A stretch of 64,000 bases of DNA from contig JAJEKV010000014.1 of assembly GCA_021234155.1 (NCBI GenBank), forward strand, positions 9,379,563 to 9,443,562. Reading direction: 5' to 3'. Position 1 is the first letter of the stretch, and each line of letters starts with the position of its first letter. This DNA comes from Isoetes taiwanensis (Eukaryota; Streptophyta; Lycopodiopsida; Isoetales; Isoetaceae). Shown here piece after piece: positions 12,117 through 22,567 of this stretch. The notes below the pieces were generated by a model, which ran no database searches, was not told the origin of the DNA, and was given only the letters and a program-made list of their open reading frames with translations. The position numbers and the translations under genes were made by a program.

Positions 12117-12136
12117 GAATCCCGGTAGGACCTCCA
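12117..12136 (-). promoter_or_regulatory. Tat1 primer-binding site (tRNA-Gln-like)
   Basis: The plus strand reads GAATCCCGGTAGGACCTCCA, the shape of a tRNA 3' end (T-arm, acceptor TAGGACC, discriminator T, CCA) that fits tRNA-Gln. The minus strand is therefore a primer site, 5 nt inside the LTR end. The tRNA identity is from knowledge of acceptor sequences, not a search. Confidence 0.6.
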
Positions 12137-12141
12137 AAAGA

Positions 12142-14040
12142 TGTTGTCTTTCACAGAATCCTTGCAAAAACTGTGATGCACAAATCTCTAAATTGTGGGA
12201 TTTCCTAAAAGATACTTGCCAAATTCTGTGTTTAGGGTGCGAGAGAGCCAAAAGATGTGGTGAGGGATGTGAAAAGATGAGAAAAAGAGGTGCAAATGTG
12301 AGGAAATGAGGTGATATGTGAATGCGGGTGTATGGTTGGGATTTTTTTACGCAACAAAGTAGTGAAAATGATTGAAGAAAAACTTGGGGATGAGACAAAC
12401 TTCCTTTGAATCTGATGAATTTTTGAACAAATTACAGCGAATAGCTATCAATTTAGCTAAATCTAGATAATATCGGATAACTTGAATTGATTTCAACTCA
12501 TTTGTTGATAAAGATTGATGGGGAATTCGTGGCAAAGTTAAGCGAAAATGGGCCGACACGTAAAAAATGGAAAAACCCTAATTTTTTGAAAAAAACTTCG
12601 AATCGATTGAAGAAAGGGGAAACACCATGAATTGCTCAAGAAAACTTTTCTCGGTTATCTTAGGAACATAATACCTTTGTCGGGTAATCCATTCGATCAC
12701 TCTGAAATAGAATTTGTATCAAAACTTCCGAGAATCTTGGCTTTCAAGAACAAGGGCGGGTTTCTAATCAAAAATCTCCTCTCTTCCTATAGAATCTGAC
12801 TTCGGATCGTCTTTATAGACTGTGTCGGGGTAGTTAGAGCTCAATTTATGCGCATATGGCTCACGAACTATTTTTTTTCCCAAAATAGGCAATACTCTGT
12901 TCTTGGCATGATCTCTATTAATTGACATCTTCTTCATGATTCGATTGGTTCCAGTCGGTTATGATCAGTGAACTGCTCTGCATCACTCAAATTGCTTGGC
13001 GGGAGGTGAGAATCATAGAACCCTAATGGATCTTGGCGAAATTTTCTTCAATAGATATATCCCACGAGGCCAAAATCGAAAAGTCAGCCCGGGGATATAT
13101 AGCCCAATCCACGCAAACTTTTAAATTGGCGTGTCTTGCCCACGTGGGATTGGTACCTCCACCGCCCCCACACGCAGGGGTGAGCCACGTGGAGGGTGAT
13201 TGGTGGAAAGGAATCTAGGTGGGGGAGGGGTAGAATAGGACAATTTTTTTATATTTTTTTTCAAAGGGCACGATTCCCAAAGTGGAATTTAAAGGTCTAT
13301 ATAGGGTCTTTTTTGGAAGTTTTTGTGCGGGTGGCATATTTTCATTAGGGCTACAAGATGATGTGGTCAAATTTTGAAAAATGGCACTTTGATTTTTGGC
13401 TAAAAAGGTGAATCAATGGTGGCCGGGCAATGGATGGTGACATGATGAAATGATGACTTGGCATAGTGAAGGATGATGTGGCAAAGTCAAACATGGCTTT
13501 TGCCTAAGTGAATTTTAAATTTTAAATGCCCTTGATATTTTTTGATGAGGTGGCATGATTTTGGCCCAAGTGGCAAAGATATAACCAAAGTTGGATGACA
13601 AAGCAGCATTTTTTGAACAAGGTGGCCATCCTAGGTGGCATTTGACTCTTGATGGCGTGGCAAGGGTATTTTTTTTAGAAAGTGTGCCTTTTGGCTTTCC
13701 ATTTTGACTTTCACTTGACTTTTTGACATTTTTGGCACTTTAGGATGATGACTAGGATGCCACTTGGCAAAGGTATAGATTTTTTGGCATTTTTGGATTT
13801 TTAGGCATCTTTAGAAGCATATTTGGCTAGCGATAGGGGAAATTCAAGAAAAAAATAGGAGATAGACTCAAAAATTTGGGAAAAATCAAGGATGGCTAGT
13901 TTTGGCTAGAGGATTTGGCGGGGGTACTCACACGGCCTAGATTCTCTTCCAGCCTGATACTTTTCTTAATAGCTCCTCAATACTTAGAATTTTCTTCATA
14001 TCTTCATCTCTTCTTCATGTTGCCACTTCAAGGGGCAACA
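12142..14040 (-). repeat. Tat1 5' LTR
   Basis: About 1899 bp, the same sequence as the 3' LTR. It is called 5' because the primer site and gag lie next to its inner end on the minus strand. Confidence 0.85.
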
Positions 14041-14283
14041 AGCGTGGTAATAGCGGCAAACAAGGCCCCCTGTTTTGAGGAAGCCCCTCCGGCCACCCCT
14101 CAACAAGCAATATCCCTCAAAAGCGATATCTACCTCCAATCCTATGGATCAACAAGCTCACGAGGAAATTTATCAGGCACTCAACTCTCGGTCCGGCCGG
14201 TCCAATTGGGTTGACAACCGGTCTCCGCGTCGGTTTCACGGGCTTCGCCCCTTGGCGATCATCCCTCCGCGACCGCGCTACCG

Positions 14284-15268
14284 GCTTTTGCTGTTGAGAC
14301 AGTCCCCCATGACGAAGATAAAAAGGTTCTTCCCTTCAGCAAATGGGGAATGGACTTTGTAGGGCCCATGGACCCACCGGCGCGGCACACCCGTGCCCGC
14401 TACATTCTGGTCATCACTGATTATGCTACAAAATGGGCGGAAGCTTGTGCCCTTCCAGACAACACTGATGCAAGTACAACCAAGGTTCTTTACACGCATA
14501 TCATCACGCGTTTTGGTTGTCCCACGGAACTTGTTAGTGATCGTGGCGTACATTTTGTCAATCATACTATCAAGGAGCTGACCGATTATCTCCAGATCCA
14601 GCACAGGAAGAGTACACCTTACTATCCCCAAGGGAATGGATTGGCTGAAAGTACCAACAAAACTCTCATCACTGTTCTCAAGAAAATTTGTGATGCTTCT
14701 CGCACAGATTGGCAGGAAAAGTTGCCTACTGTTCTTTGGGCTTACAACACCAGTTTCAAAATTGCTAGTAGCCACACTCCTTTCAAATTGGTTTATGGTC
14801 AAGCAGCTTCCAACTAGCTTCCAACTAGTTTCCAACTAGCTTCCAACTCTCCGCTTCCAACTAGCTACCGCACATAATCCACCTGCTGCACTCAAGGAAC
14901 GGGTTTATCAATTGGAACATTTAGATGAACTTCGGAGAGATGCTTACATTCGTGTTCTTCATGGTCAACAGTTGCAGAAATCCTTGCATGACAAACGTCT
15001 TAAGACAAAAACATTCAAAGAAGGTGATTTGGTTCTTCTTTATGATTCTCGTTACAAAAATTTTCCGGGCAAGTTAAAGTTCAGGTGGCTTGGTCCTTAT
15101 CAAATTATTCAAGTTGTTCAACCCAGTGTTTTCAAGCTGGCCGAGTTAGATGGCACTCCATTACCTACTCTGGTTAATGGCTTTCGCCTTAAACAATTTC
15201 ATACAGAAGCTACAGACAGTTCTACACAAGATGCACCACACAGTTCTGACTCCACAGATAGTGACTAA
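14284..15268 (+). pseudogene. G1 integrase, interrupted by a minisatellite
   Basis: KWGMDFVGP, TDYATKWAEACALP, ELVSDRGVHF and YYPQGNGLAEST give the D, D and E of the DDE core. LPTVLWAYNTSFK and TPFKLVYGQ follow. The frame stops at 14817 in an 11-bp repeat and resumes at 14912 with LVLLYDSRYKNFPGKLKFRW and LGPYQI, the C-terminal GPY/F module, ending at 15268. No protease, RT or RNase H lies upstream in G1, so this is an internally deleted element. Confidence 0.8.
14807..14864 (+). repeat. 11-bp minisatellite CTTCCAACTAG in the integrase
   Basis: Four to five near-perfect copies of CTTCCAACTAG lie between the core and C-terminal integrase segments. Each adds a TAG in the integrase frame, so the expansion itself introduces the stop at 14815-14817. 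Confidence 0.8.
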
Positions 15269-16458
15269 AAGCGGCGTATTTATATTAATAGAGGCTATGC
15301 GGAGGATATGGTAGTAGTTCTGCTCCGGATCCCAGTGCATATGCACCACCACCTCCATGGGGTTGGTCAGAGGGTCGGGATGCTCAGCCATCCCACTGCA
15401 CCAGCCATCCATAGGGATACCACGGTTGTGGCATTTCCAGAGGTCCAGACAATTCATTTTGCAGGTGATCCATTCCTGGCAATTCGAATGCATCGTGCAG
15501 TTCTCGTTCAACCCAGCTGCTGCCATACTCATCGTCGCCAAAGGGTGTCTCAGCTTCGTCCACTGCTCGTCTTATATAGCCCAACCGATGGGAATCCTGT
15601 TGACGTGGACCAATCAGAAAACTCGCTGACGTGGTTGCAATGCAAGGCCATTTCTAAATTGGGAATCTTCTCTCCCGCCGCATATCTAGCCATGGTACCT
15701 TCTGACACTTTCGTTTTAATGATATCCCACTTCGCGTTGCCAGCATTAAATGACATTCCTTCTTTTCACGCCCGTCGGCCATTACTCTGTGTACCTTCGC
15801 CAGTTGTCCATCCGATAGTTCATTTACGTCTCATCTCCACCGTTCATCGCTTCTCCCTTAACTGCTTGGGGACTTAGCCAAATTTTTGCCTCTCAATCGC
15901 CTCTTTCGCATCTATTGCCACCTGGCATCATCAACGGTTGTTGTTTCCTTTTTATCACGCCCCTTCGACACACCTTGCGCGCCCTAAAACCTTTTCGTCT
16001 CTCTTCGTTTTCGTCTTCTGCTCTCCGCCCTCTGGCTTCTCAAGACCAATCTTTCTGTTCCTTTTAGACGCTCTTTGCCATGGCTGCTTCACCCAAATTT
16101 CCTCAAATTCAAGCTTCTGCTCCACGGGATCCGGCTCTTTTTGAGTCCGTGACCTTTTCAACACCCACCTTTTCAAAGCCCTAGTTGGTCAGAAGTCGTG
16201 AGTAGCGGGCGCCATGGGCTTTGAATTCTCTCAACAAGACCTCCCGCTTTTGTCCGAACAATTGGAAGGCGGTTTGTGGCTCATATAATCAACGGCCGGA
16301 AGGATCACGCTACCGCGATTGATGGCACCACCATTTTGCTTACTCGAGGTTACGATTTACGGGTATTCCACATTCCTCTTAAAAGACCTTATTTATCTTG
16401 GGCTGCCTTACAGGACTAGGATGCCACTCAGTATGGTGCAGCTGCTTATCAAGCCAAC
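15269..16458. other. G1 region between integrase and the 3' ORF
   Basis: No recognisable gene. There is a short Gly/Pro/Ser-rich stretch near 15295-15400 and a pyrimidine-rich leader-like stretch at about 15930-16080. A possible ATG at 16080 (MAASPKFPQIQ) opens a short frame that stops near 16183. This may be the damaged start of the ORF at 16459. Confidence 0.4.
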
Positions 16459-17406
16459 ATGCATCGTCTCACAAATATTGCCAAGACCCACGACACTTTT
16501 GTAAAGTTTATGTGGCAAAAATTCCTTGGGTATTCCATCAAGAACACCCATATCAATAAACAGTTCTATAATGTTGTCATCATGGCCATCCACTCTCCTC
16601 ACCATATTGATTGGCCACAAATGATGTTCTTCAGACTTCTTCATGAAGTAGATCGCATCAGGGCCGCCCCTTCTTCTGGCTTTGAAGCCTCCGTGGGTGC
16701 CCATCTTCAAGCCATCATCCGTCATTACCTTCCTCTCCCTGGGTCCCCTTCCACTTCTCGTGCATCCACTCATCAATCCTTTCATTCCCTTCCTCACAAC
16801 CAACAGGCTGAAACTTCACGCCCACCTTCTCCTGGTAATGTTCAACACAACACCACGCATGTTACTGTCTCTTCTTCCTCCACAGAATCCATGCCCTCCA
16901 CTTCTCATCATGTCTCTCAGACGTCACAGACAAGGCAACAACAGGGTCCTGCACCTCTTCCTCCCAGGCAGGCCCTCTATCAATATCAACAGGATGTTCA
17001 AGCCGTTGTCCTCAAGTTACAAGACTCCCAAGACGTTTTCATGAATGGAGTTCAAAGCGTGCACGAAGGCATCGGAAGGCTGTTCCGCGGGGATCTTCAA
17101 AGCTGCCTCCGCGCCAAGTTCAAACCACGGAAGAAAAAGTTCAACAGGCGCGCCGAGAGGCTCTTTTTTGCGGGCCCGTGGGGATCTCAAGAATGCCAAC
17201 GATCAGACCAGCACGCTGGCGATCAGCGAGGCTCGATTACAATCCACCATTCAGGAATTCTTTGGAGCGAGGTCAAGGCCAAGGATAACCTCACGGGCGA
17301 CAAGGATAAAGACCTTGCCAAACTTAACACCTTGTATCTGAGCTCTCTCAAAGTTACACCAATCAAGTCCGCCCCTTCTTGGCGCGATGTTGAATCACCT
17401 TCTTAG
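16459..17406 (+). CDS. G1 extra ORF between integrase and the 3' LTR, function unknown
   Basis: The frame is 315 codons long. The first 90 residues look globular (FVKFMWQKFLGYSIKNTHIN, HIDWPQMMFFRLLHEVDRIR, AHLQAIIRHYLPLPG). A Ser/Thr/Pro/Gln-rich stretch follows (about 95-175), then helical segments (YQQDVQAVVLKLQDSQDVFM). Just downstream, at about 17580-17650, another frame reads like a coiled coil (EKENQIRNLDHQLREAVQ), so the original ORF was probably longer. Tat/Athila Gypsy elements often carry an ORF here. I do not recognise a signal peptide or transmembrane segment, so env-like is not supported. Confidence 0.5.
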   Translation: MHRLTNIAKTHDTFVKFMWQKFLGYSIKNTHINKQFYNVVIMAIHSPHHIDWPQMMFFRLLHEVDRIRAAPSSGFEASVGAHLQAIIRHYLPLPGSPSTSRASTHQSFHSLPHNQQAETSRPPSPGNVQHNTTHVTVSSSSTESMPSTSHHVSQTSQTRQQQGPAPLPPRQALYQYQQDVQAVVLKLQDSQDVFMNGVQSVHEGIGRLFRGDLQSCLRAKFKPRKKKFNRRAERLFFAGPWGSQECQRSDQHAGDQRGSITIHHSGILWSEVKAKDNLTGDKDKDLAKLNTLYLSSLKVTPIKSAPSWRDVESPS

Positions 17407-19072
17407 AAGCTCGGCTTTCCACGTTGACCCGGTCGGCTCACACCTCTCGGGATCAACTTACGAAGGCTCGAAGCGAAGATCATTGATGGCCGAGAGATTG
17501 CCATGCTTGACTCCATACTCTGGGCAATCCTCTTCACATGGCGCTCTCTCATAAAGGTTATGTGATCACTCCGTCTCCAGCGAAAAGGAAAATCAGATCC
17601 GTAACCTCGACCATCAACTCCGGGAAGCTGTTCAATCTGGCGAAGGCGCCCAACATAAGCGGGGAAGGTTACATTAATTTAGCTCTCCACATTCTGTGAA
17701 TTTGGCTCCTCCTTCCGATTACGGATTATGTGGTTGTCAGAAGCGCCCCTCTTTCTTACGAAGTGTGCGTGGCGGCGCGGCCGGGTTAATGCTGCCGGCT
17801 ATGGCGGTGAGGATTTTCTCGAGGATTTGGCGGGACCTTTTGGTTGAAGACAAAGGCTTACTCTGTGCCCTCTTAGTCTTCGACCTAATCAACTGTGAAG
17901 ATCCTGATTTGATCATCTTCCGAGTTGTTCAGCCGATGGTGTATATCTTTCATGACTTCTATCGGCTCATACCACGGCACAAATTGAGGCCGAGCCACAT
18001 CCGAAATTTTCACGGCAACCACGGCTCAGCGGTTGTTAATGGATAACAACCCTTATTTAAAGGATCATGATCGCTCTCACACTCTTGGCCAGGTACATGC
18101 GAGCTTGCTCATCACTTACCCTTGTGGCGGTGAAACACTTGAACCCGTCGCGGGCGTGTTTAAAAGCGCATCGAGGATCTTCAGTTTATATGCATCACTT
18201 GGCAGGCTACAATCAACTGCGTGCCCTTCTGGACAGTAAGACGATACCCACGGGTTGGGATAATCCTCCAGTCTCTACTTCGCTCTACGCTTTGGGTGGG
18301 ACCCGGTGGTGCCGTGCTCTTGATCAAGACCTTGTTAGAGAATTGGGGGGGCGGGCTCGGCGTACCCAGCCCGCGGGCGACTCCCTCTCCATATGCTTCA
18401 TTAGGTGTCCCTCCACGCCCAAGGTTTCTCACCTCTGATTGGCGTCTTCCTTTTTGAACCAACATCCTGGAAGGCCACGCTGGGTGGACTCCTCCTCCGA
18501 TTTCCACGGACCTCCATTTGGGATCCGCGTTTTGTCGAGGCAGCTCCAATTGGGAGGATGGTGCCACTTTGGACCACACCGCAAATTGGATATATATTGC
18601 CAATGAGCGTGGTTGGCAAACGCCCGCTCATGCTGTCCATGGCCTTGATGCCTTCTTGAAGAATGCCGCCACTTTACCGGATCCTTCAGTTCACCGTCAA
18701 AGCGGGGTTTTACGTGCTGCTCTCTCAAGTGCCTCTGTTAAGCTTCCTTCATCGGCAGCGTCCTATCTTTTATTGCAACCCGAATGCCAGCGTCAGTGCC
18801 TTTGGCCTCCAGACCTGCCTTCTCATGGAATGCCAGTTTGTTCCTTCTGAGGCACATGCTGCCCTTGAAGACATGGTATGCTCCAGATTTCTCATTGATG
18901 CAGATCCTGCACTTGGGCTCAACACTCCGGGCGGCTCTTCAAACACACCCGGGATCTCATAGGCAATTACCACAATGGTGCGGAGTCCTCATTCCGCGTG
19001 AGGATCACTTTCAAGCTGGCGGGTTCCCGCCATCGAAACACTTCCTCCTTTTCTTCACTCACGAGTGTCGTT
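17407..19072. other. G1 3' region, decayed
   Basis: No assignable protein. A coiled-coil-like segment near 17580-17650 probably continues the preceding ORF. Several short frames at 18033-18962 overlap one another, and none matches a family I know. Confidence 0.4.
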
Positions 19073-19083
19073 TGGTGGGGGAG
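19073..19083 (+). promoter_or_regulatory. G1 polypurine tract
   Basis: GGTGGGGGAG immediately precedes the TG of the 3' LTR at 19084. This is the expected plus-strand primer. Confidence 0.7.
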
Positions 19084-19677
19084 TGTTAGTCACATGCGTC
19101 TGGTACAGGACTATTCATCCCACCACACGGATCAGGTCAAGGGCAAGGATCCCGCGGTCGAGCCGCAGGTCGGTCGTCAAAGGCCCCACGAAGACCAAGC
19201 CGCCCGCCGGACTTCTGCCGATCAAAGCCGTGGCCGGGACCAAGAGGCCTTCCGGACAAGTGACAGACCGTCACCACCAGCATCAGCGTGACTTCAGGCA
19301 CCTCAAGAGGCACCGCTAGCATTCCTGCAAATCAGGCCTCCTTCCAGGAGTCGGCACCGAGATCTGACAGTGTCTATATTGGGCCAAAGGCCATTGTACT
19401 ATATATATGAGTAGAGTTAGCACTCGATTTCTAGATGAGTTTTGAGTCTTGTCTCACTTTTGTTTTCTCTCGATTGCGAGAGCTCATGTATCTTCATTGA
19501 CATCAAGGAGTTGTTCTCATTATTGTGATCTTATTGTTCTCTTTTGCTCTTTCTTTTCTCTTTTTCCTTGTTCCTTTTGCAAATCCCGCGTGACATAGCT
19601 ACCGGATTCTCCTGTTTGATCCAAGGGTCCTCACAGAGGGCTGTCTTGTAGAAGTTCCTGAACCCAGACCCCAAACA
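19084..19677 (+). repeat. G1 3' LTR (copy 3)
   Basis: The LTR starts TGTTAGTCAC and ends CCCCAAACA, 594 bp. TATA is near 19398-19408. It is followed directly by the TTCTC duplication. Confidence 0.85.
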
Positions 19678-19682
19678 TTCTC
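19678..19682. repeat. Target-site duplication TTCTC, right copy (G1)
   Basis: This is the second copy of the 5-bp duplication that flanks G1. The H0 reading frame is restored across it when G1 is removed, which confirms both element ends. Confidence 0.9.
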
Positions 19683-19750
19683 CTCCTGTCTTGGGCGCTG
19701 GCCCTTTTGCCTGGTCGATACTTGCATGCAGTCTGTTTGGTGCGCGCCAT
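19683..19750 (-). CDS. Start of the H0 first ORF with histone H3-like N-terminus
   Basis: The ATG at 19750-19748 has a good plant start context (AAGCATGGC). The first 15 residues read MARTKQTACKYRPGK. Counting from Ala1, residues A1 R2 T3 K4 Q5 T6 A7, K9, G13 and K14 coincide with the histone H3 tail without gaps; R8 is Cys here, from a TGC codon that one C-to-T change from CGC would explain. The frame then runs into the G1 insertion at 19682 and resumes at 513. It lies downstream of a long leader with hairpin modules and a TATA-like box. That the element uses the tail as a chromatin mimic is inference; the match itself is seen directly. Confidence 0.65.
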
Positions 19751-19852
19751 GCTTTACTTCAACTCGATCTGAGCTCTGGCGCCTAAAAATTGCCTCAAAA
19801 TGCGGGAGCTAACTTCTAAGCAGAGAGTCTACAAATGAGAAGGGTTTGGGTG

Positions 19853-19862
19853 CTATTTATAG
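19853..19862 (-). promoter_or_regulatory. TATA-like box CTATAAATAG upstream of the H3-like ORF
   Basis: On the minus strand CTATAAATAG lies about 100 bp upstream of the ATG at 19750, a plausible distance for a core promoter inside the leader. No transcript evidence is available, and the H0 LTR has its own TATA box. Confidence 0.3.
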
Positions 19863-19964
19863 TTTTGGCAAATTTTAGGTCAAATTTTAAGTTGCTCATT
19901 TCCTTGAATAAAGGCACATATTAACTTAAAACATGTACTTACTTTAGAGTTTCCTAAGTAAAAT

Positions 19965-20031
19965 TACTCATGGTGTGCGCTAGAGGGCTGATCTAAATTC
20001 TAGATCGAGGCTCTGGCGCATACCATGAGTA
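19965..20031. promoter_or_regulatory. Nested hairpin module in the H0 leader
   Basis: The 21-nt arms 19965-19985 and 20011-20031 are inverted repeats matching at 19 of 21 positions (core ACTCATGGTGTGCGC against GCGCATACCATGAGT). The 25-nt loop contains a second palindrome, GATCTA-AATTC-TAGATC. A half module (GAGCTCTGGCGCC) lies at 19771-19783, close to the ORF start. Confidence 0.7.
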
Positions 20032-20185
20032 TTTTTGCATTTTTGACTAAAAATATATAACTTCTAGATATATTCCTAGGAGTGTGATATACAAATCTAG
20101 CTAAACCTTACCTTAAAATTCATTATCTTGTTCAAATTCATCAATTTTGAAGATGATTATGGTAGAGTTACTCATGGTGTGCGCC

Positions 20186-20811
20186 TGGGCAAGGTCATTG
20201 AGATAACAGGCAAAGAAGTCACCCCAATGATGCAATGCATGTCTAGTAAGAAGTTACTTACATGCTTAAAGAAGGAGCAAGTGGCCTATGTCTTCAAACT
20301 CGAAGTTGACGAGCAAGAGACAGCGGAAGAGAAAGAGGCCAAAGCATTGAGCAAGCTCCCAAAGCCTATAGCAAAGTTGGTGAAGGAATTTCATGATTTG
20401 TTCCCAGATGAGATTAAGCAACTTCCACCTTACAGAGGAGTCGAGTGTGAAATAGCACTTGAGCCAGGAACTAAGCCAACAAGCAAGGCGCCCTACAGGA
20501 TGGGAGTTGACGGAATTGAAGAAGCGGTTGCAGGAGTTGCTAGACCTAGGGTTTATAAGACCTAGTGTCTCTCCATTTGGAGCGCCAATACTCTTCGTGA
20601 AGAAGAAGGATGGAAGCCTAAGGATGTGCATTGACTATCGTCAATTGAACAAGCACACCATCAAGAACAAGTATGCCCTACCACGATCGGATGATCTGAT
20701 GGATCAGTTGCAGGGAGCAAAGGTCTTCTCCAAGATAGATTTGAGGTCAGGTTATCACCAAATCAGAATCAAGGAAGAGGACGGCCATAAGTCTGCATTC
20801 AGGACGAGATT
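20186..20811 (+). pseudogene. Element B PR-RT linker and RT N-terminus, in inverted orientation
   Basis: The frame reads KVIEITGKEVTPMM, then [20 protein letters not shown] and KAPYRM. After a frameshift near 20500 it reads [54 protein letters not shown] and AFRTRF, the Gypsy RT finger and palm blocks before the catalytic DD. It is cut at 20812 by an LTR. An ATG at 20128 is an accident of the left inversion junction. Its N-terminal sequence continues the protease of element B (22613 onward, opposite strand). Confidence 0.8.
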
Positions 20812-22348
20812 TGTGACGTTCCAGCACAGTATACGGTCCCAGGACGTATATTGTACTGCATCATCACACGTACACGCCATCCCGATTGACGTGTACACCG
20901 ACGTGTAGCTAAGCAAGTAGCGCCCTAGGGGGAAACTTGCAAGTGTGTGCACATTTATTCATGTGTGCACTTTAGCCCACTTAAATAATAAGTGGGCAAG
21001 TAGGCAAGTGGCAGGATCTTAAGAGTTGATGGAAACTCTAGCTCTAACTTATAGCCTATATAAGGTATCCAACCCCTACTTCCATTTTCGTCTGCAGCCT
21101 TCTAGGGATCCATTTCGCTTGCTCCAAGAGCCAATCTTGGCTCCCGAAGTCTGTATGAGCAGCCCAGCTCATCAACTTTCCTTTTTGGCTTCATCTTAAA
21201 GCAGTTCCGCAACATGGACGCGTTCAGAGCAGGAGGAGCAAGCCAGGGATCAGGTATTTCGCCAATTCAATAGTCTAATCCGCCTCCCAGACATAGAGTA
21301 AGTAGGTTTAGCCTATTGAATTTCCCATAGCAGCCATCTAGACCTCTAGATATCAAGCCATAACTAAAGAACCTAACTTCTGTGATTTAGATTAAATCTT
21401 GTTCTTTAGTTCTTCTATGATATGTAGGTGATGATGATCTCTGTGGAATCATTGTATTGGGAAGGGGGGTAGAGGCCCTAAAAGCCTAGTAGTTGATGCT
21501 CCTAGCTAGTCCTCTTTAATGCACTATTAAATGCGGCATGTGTACAAGAACCACACTTGGTTGTGGGTGGAGGGACCAGACTGGCTTACAAGGAGGTTCA
21601 TGTTCTGGCTCATGATCACGTCCATCTGGTAGTAAAGCCTATCGGGGACTACAGTGCACTAGACCTAATGCTCTGCTACTGCGTGCGGGCTTTGCATGGG
21701 TTCGACACCCTTGGGGTGGTGTACACCTTCCATGGAGTTCAGTCGAGTACATGCAGTGGTCCTCTAGTCACCTTGAGTCAGCATGCCAGCCTCTGGTGGG
21801 AGAAATCCCTACCTGCCCCATCGGAACTGGGGAGATACAACCCAGGAGTAGCCCCTCTGGCTATGCATCCGGCGGGCTACAGTCCAGTCCCAAGACCTTT
21901 CAACCTACTCTGCAAAGTGTGCACAGGAGGGGCAGATGGATTGGACTACCCTAAGCCATGTTCTTATGCCAGCCAAATCCATTTGCCATGAATTCTGTCT
22001 GCAATGACTTCTGGAGGCCCAAGCCGTCAGTCATCCCCCTTGAGTCTGAGCCTTGGGTAGACCTTCCATATGTGATGTACTTATCTCTGTCTATGCAGAT
22101 ATGTGGTGAGCCATCCTTCGTGATGGTTATGTGATGTTGATGTATGTATACTTACATGTATGTTACGCTTCCGCAGCTAGGTAGGCCCTGAGGGAGACAT
22201 GGTAAAATGACCCCTTCATTCTTCCCACTGGAACTCGTCAAGGTTGCAGTGATACGTGGAGGGCCTTGTATCAGCATGGAGCTAGTATGGGGGATGAACT
22301 CCTGTTTGTATACGGTGAGTGCACCGTATATGAGTAGGGGACGTCACA
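20812..22348 (+). repeat. LTR A (5' LTR of H0, now inverted)
   Basis: Starts TGTGACGTTCC, ends GGGGACGTCACA, 1537 bp. TATA-like CCTATATAAGG lies near 21054-21064. A Met-tRNA primer site follows at once. The sequence is clearly related to LTR B (shared ends, GCTTCCGCA.CTAGG and ATGGGGGATGAACT blocks) but diverged, so the two are not the pair of one insertion. Confidence 0.8.
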
Positions 22349-22349
22349 G

Positions 22350-22362
22350 TGGTATCAGAGCA
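22350..22362 (+). promoter_or_regulatory. LTR A primer-binding site (initiator Met tRNA)
   Basis: TGGTATCAGAGCA starts one base after the LTR end, the standard complement of the plant initiator-Met tRNA 3' end. Confidence 0.85.
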
Positions 22363-22567
22363 ATGTTCTTGGAGACCAAGAGCAAAGCACTGGCCATGCT
22401 CCTAGTAGTACTAACTTAGTAGAATTCTCGAACCTCGAAAAAGTGGGAAAATTTTGTTTTCTCATTTTTTGTTGTAGCATATGCTAAGCTAGTAACAGTT
22501 AGAAGAATTGAAAACCAAGAAAAACTAAAAAAAAAGTTGAACTAAATGTTGACCAAGTGTGGAAATT

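Larger units (their letters stand above)
3846..14040 (-). mobile_element. Tat1: Tat-like Ty3/Gypsy element nested in G1
   Basis: Two LTRs of about 1.9 kb (3846-5751 and 12142-14040), with ends TGTTG...CAACA, enclose minus-strand gag, protease, an extra RNase H, RT, RNase H and integrase in that order. The primer site adjoins the right LTR, so transcription runs right to left. All genes carry stops or frameshifts. The flanks ATTGT (3841-3845) and AGCGT (14041-14045) agree at only three of five bases, so a clean duplication is not evident. The Tat assignment rests on the extra RNase H and the integrase C-terminus and is inferred. Confidence 0.85.
514..19677 (+). mobile_element. G1: nested Ty3/Gypsy LTR retrotransposon
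   Basis: G1 begins TGTTAG and ends CAAACA, is flanked by TTCTC on both sides, and has three LTR copies (514-1104, 1179-2157, 19084-19677). The primer site after the LTR resembles the complement of a tRNA-Asp 3' end. It encodes gag with zinc knuckles and an integrase on the plus strand, and has an extra ORF between integrase and the 3' LTR. Protease, RT and RNase H are missing, apparently deleted. Tat1 is nested at 3846-14040. The element cannot be autonomous as it stands. Confidence 0.85.

Noticed and set aside
12117-12136. A tRNA gene
   Set aside because: Only the 3' end form is present, with no D-arm or anticodon arm, and it abuts an LTR on the right strand to be a primer site.
15308-15877. 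189-codon plus-strand frame
   Set aside because: Composition is irregular, antisense frames are as long, and no motif is seen; probably chance.
20128-20185. ATG at 20128 as the start of a host or viral gene leading into RT
   Set aside because: The first 19 codons are antisense H0 leader, including a hairpin arm. The frame is created by the left inversion junction.
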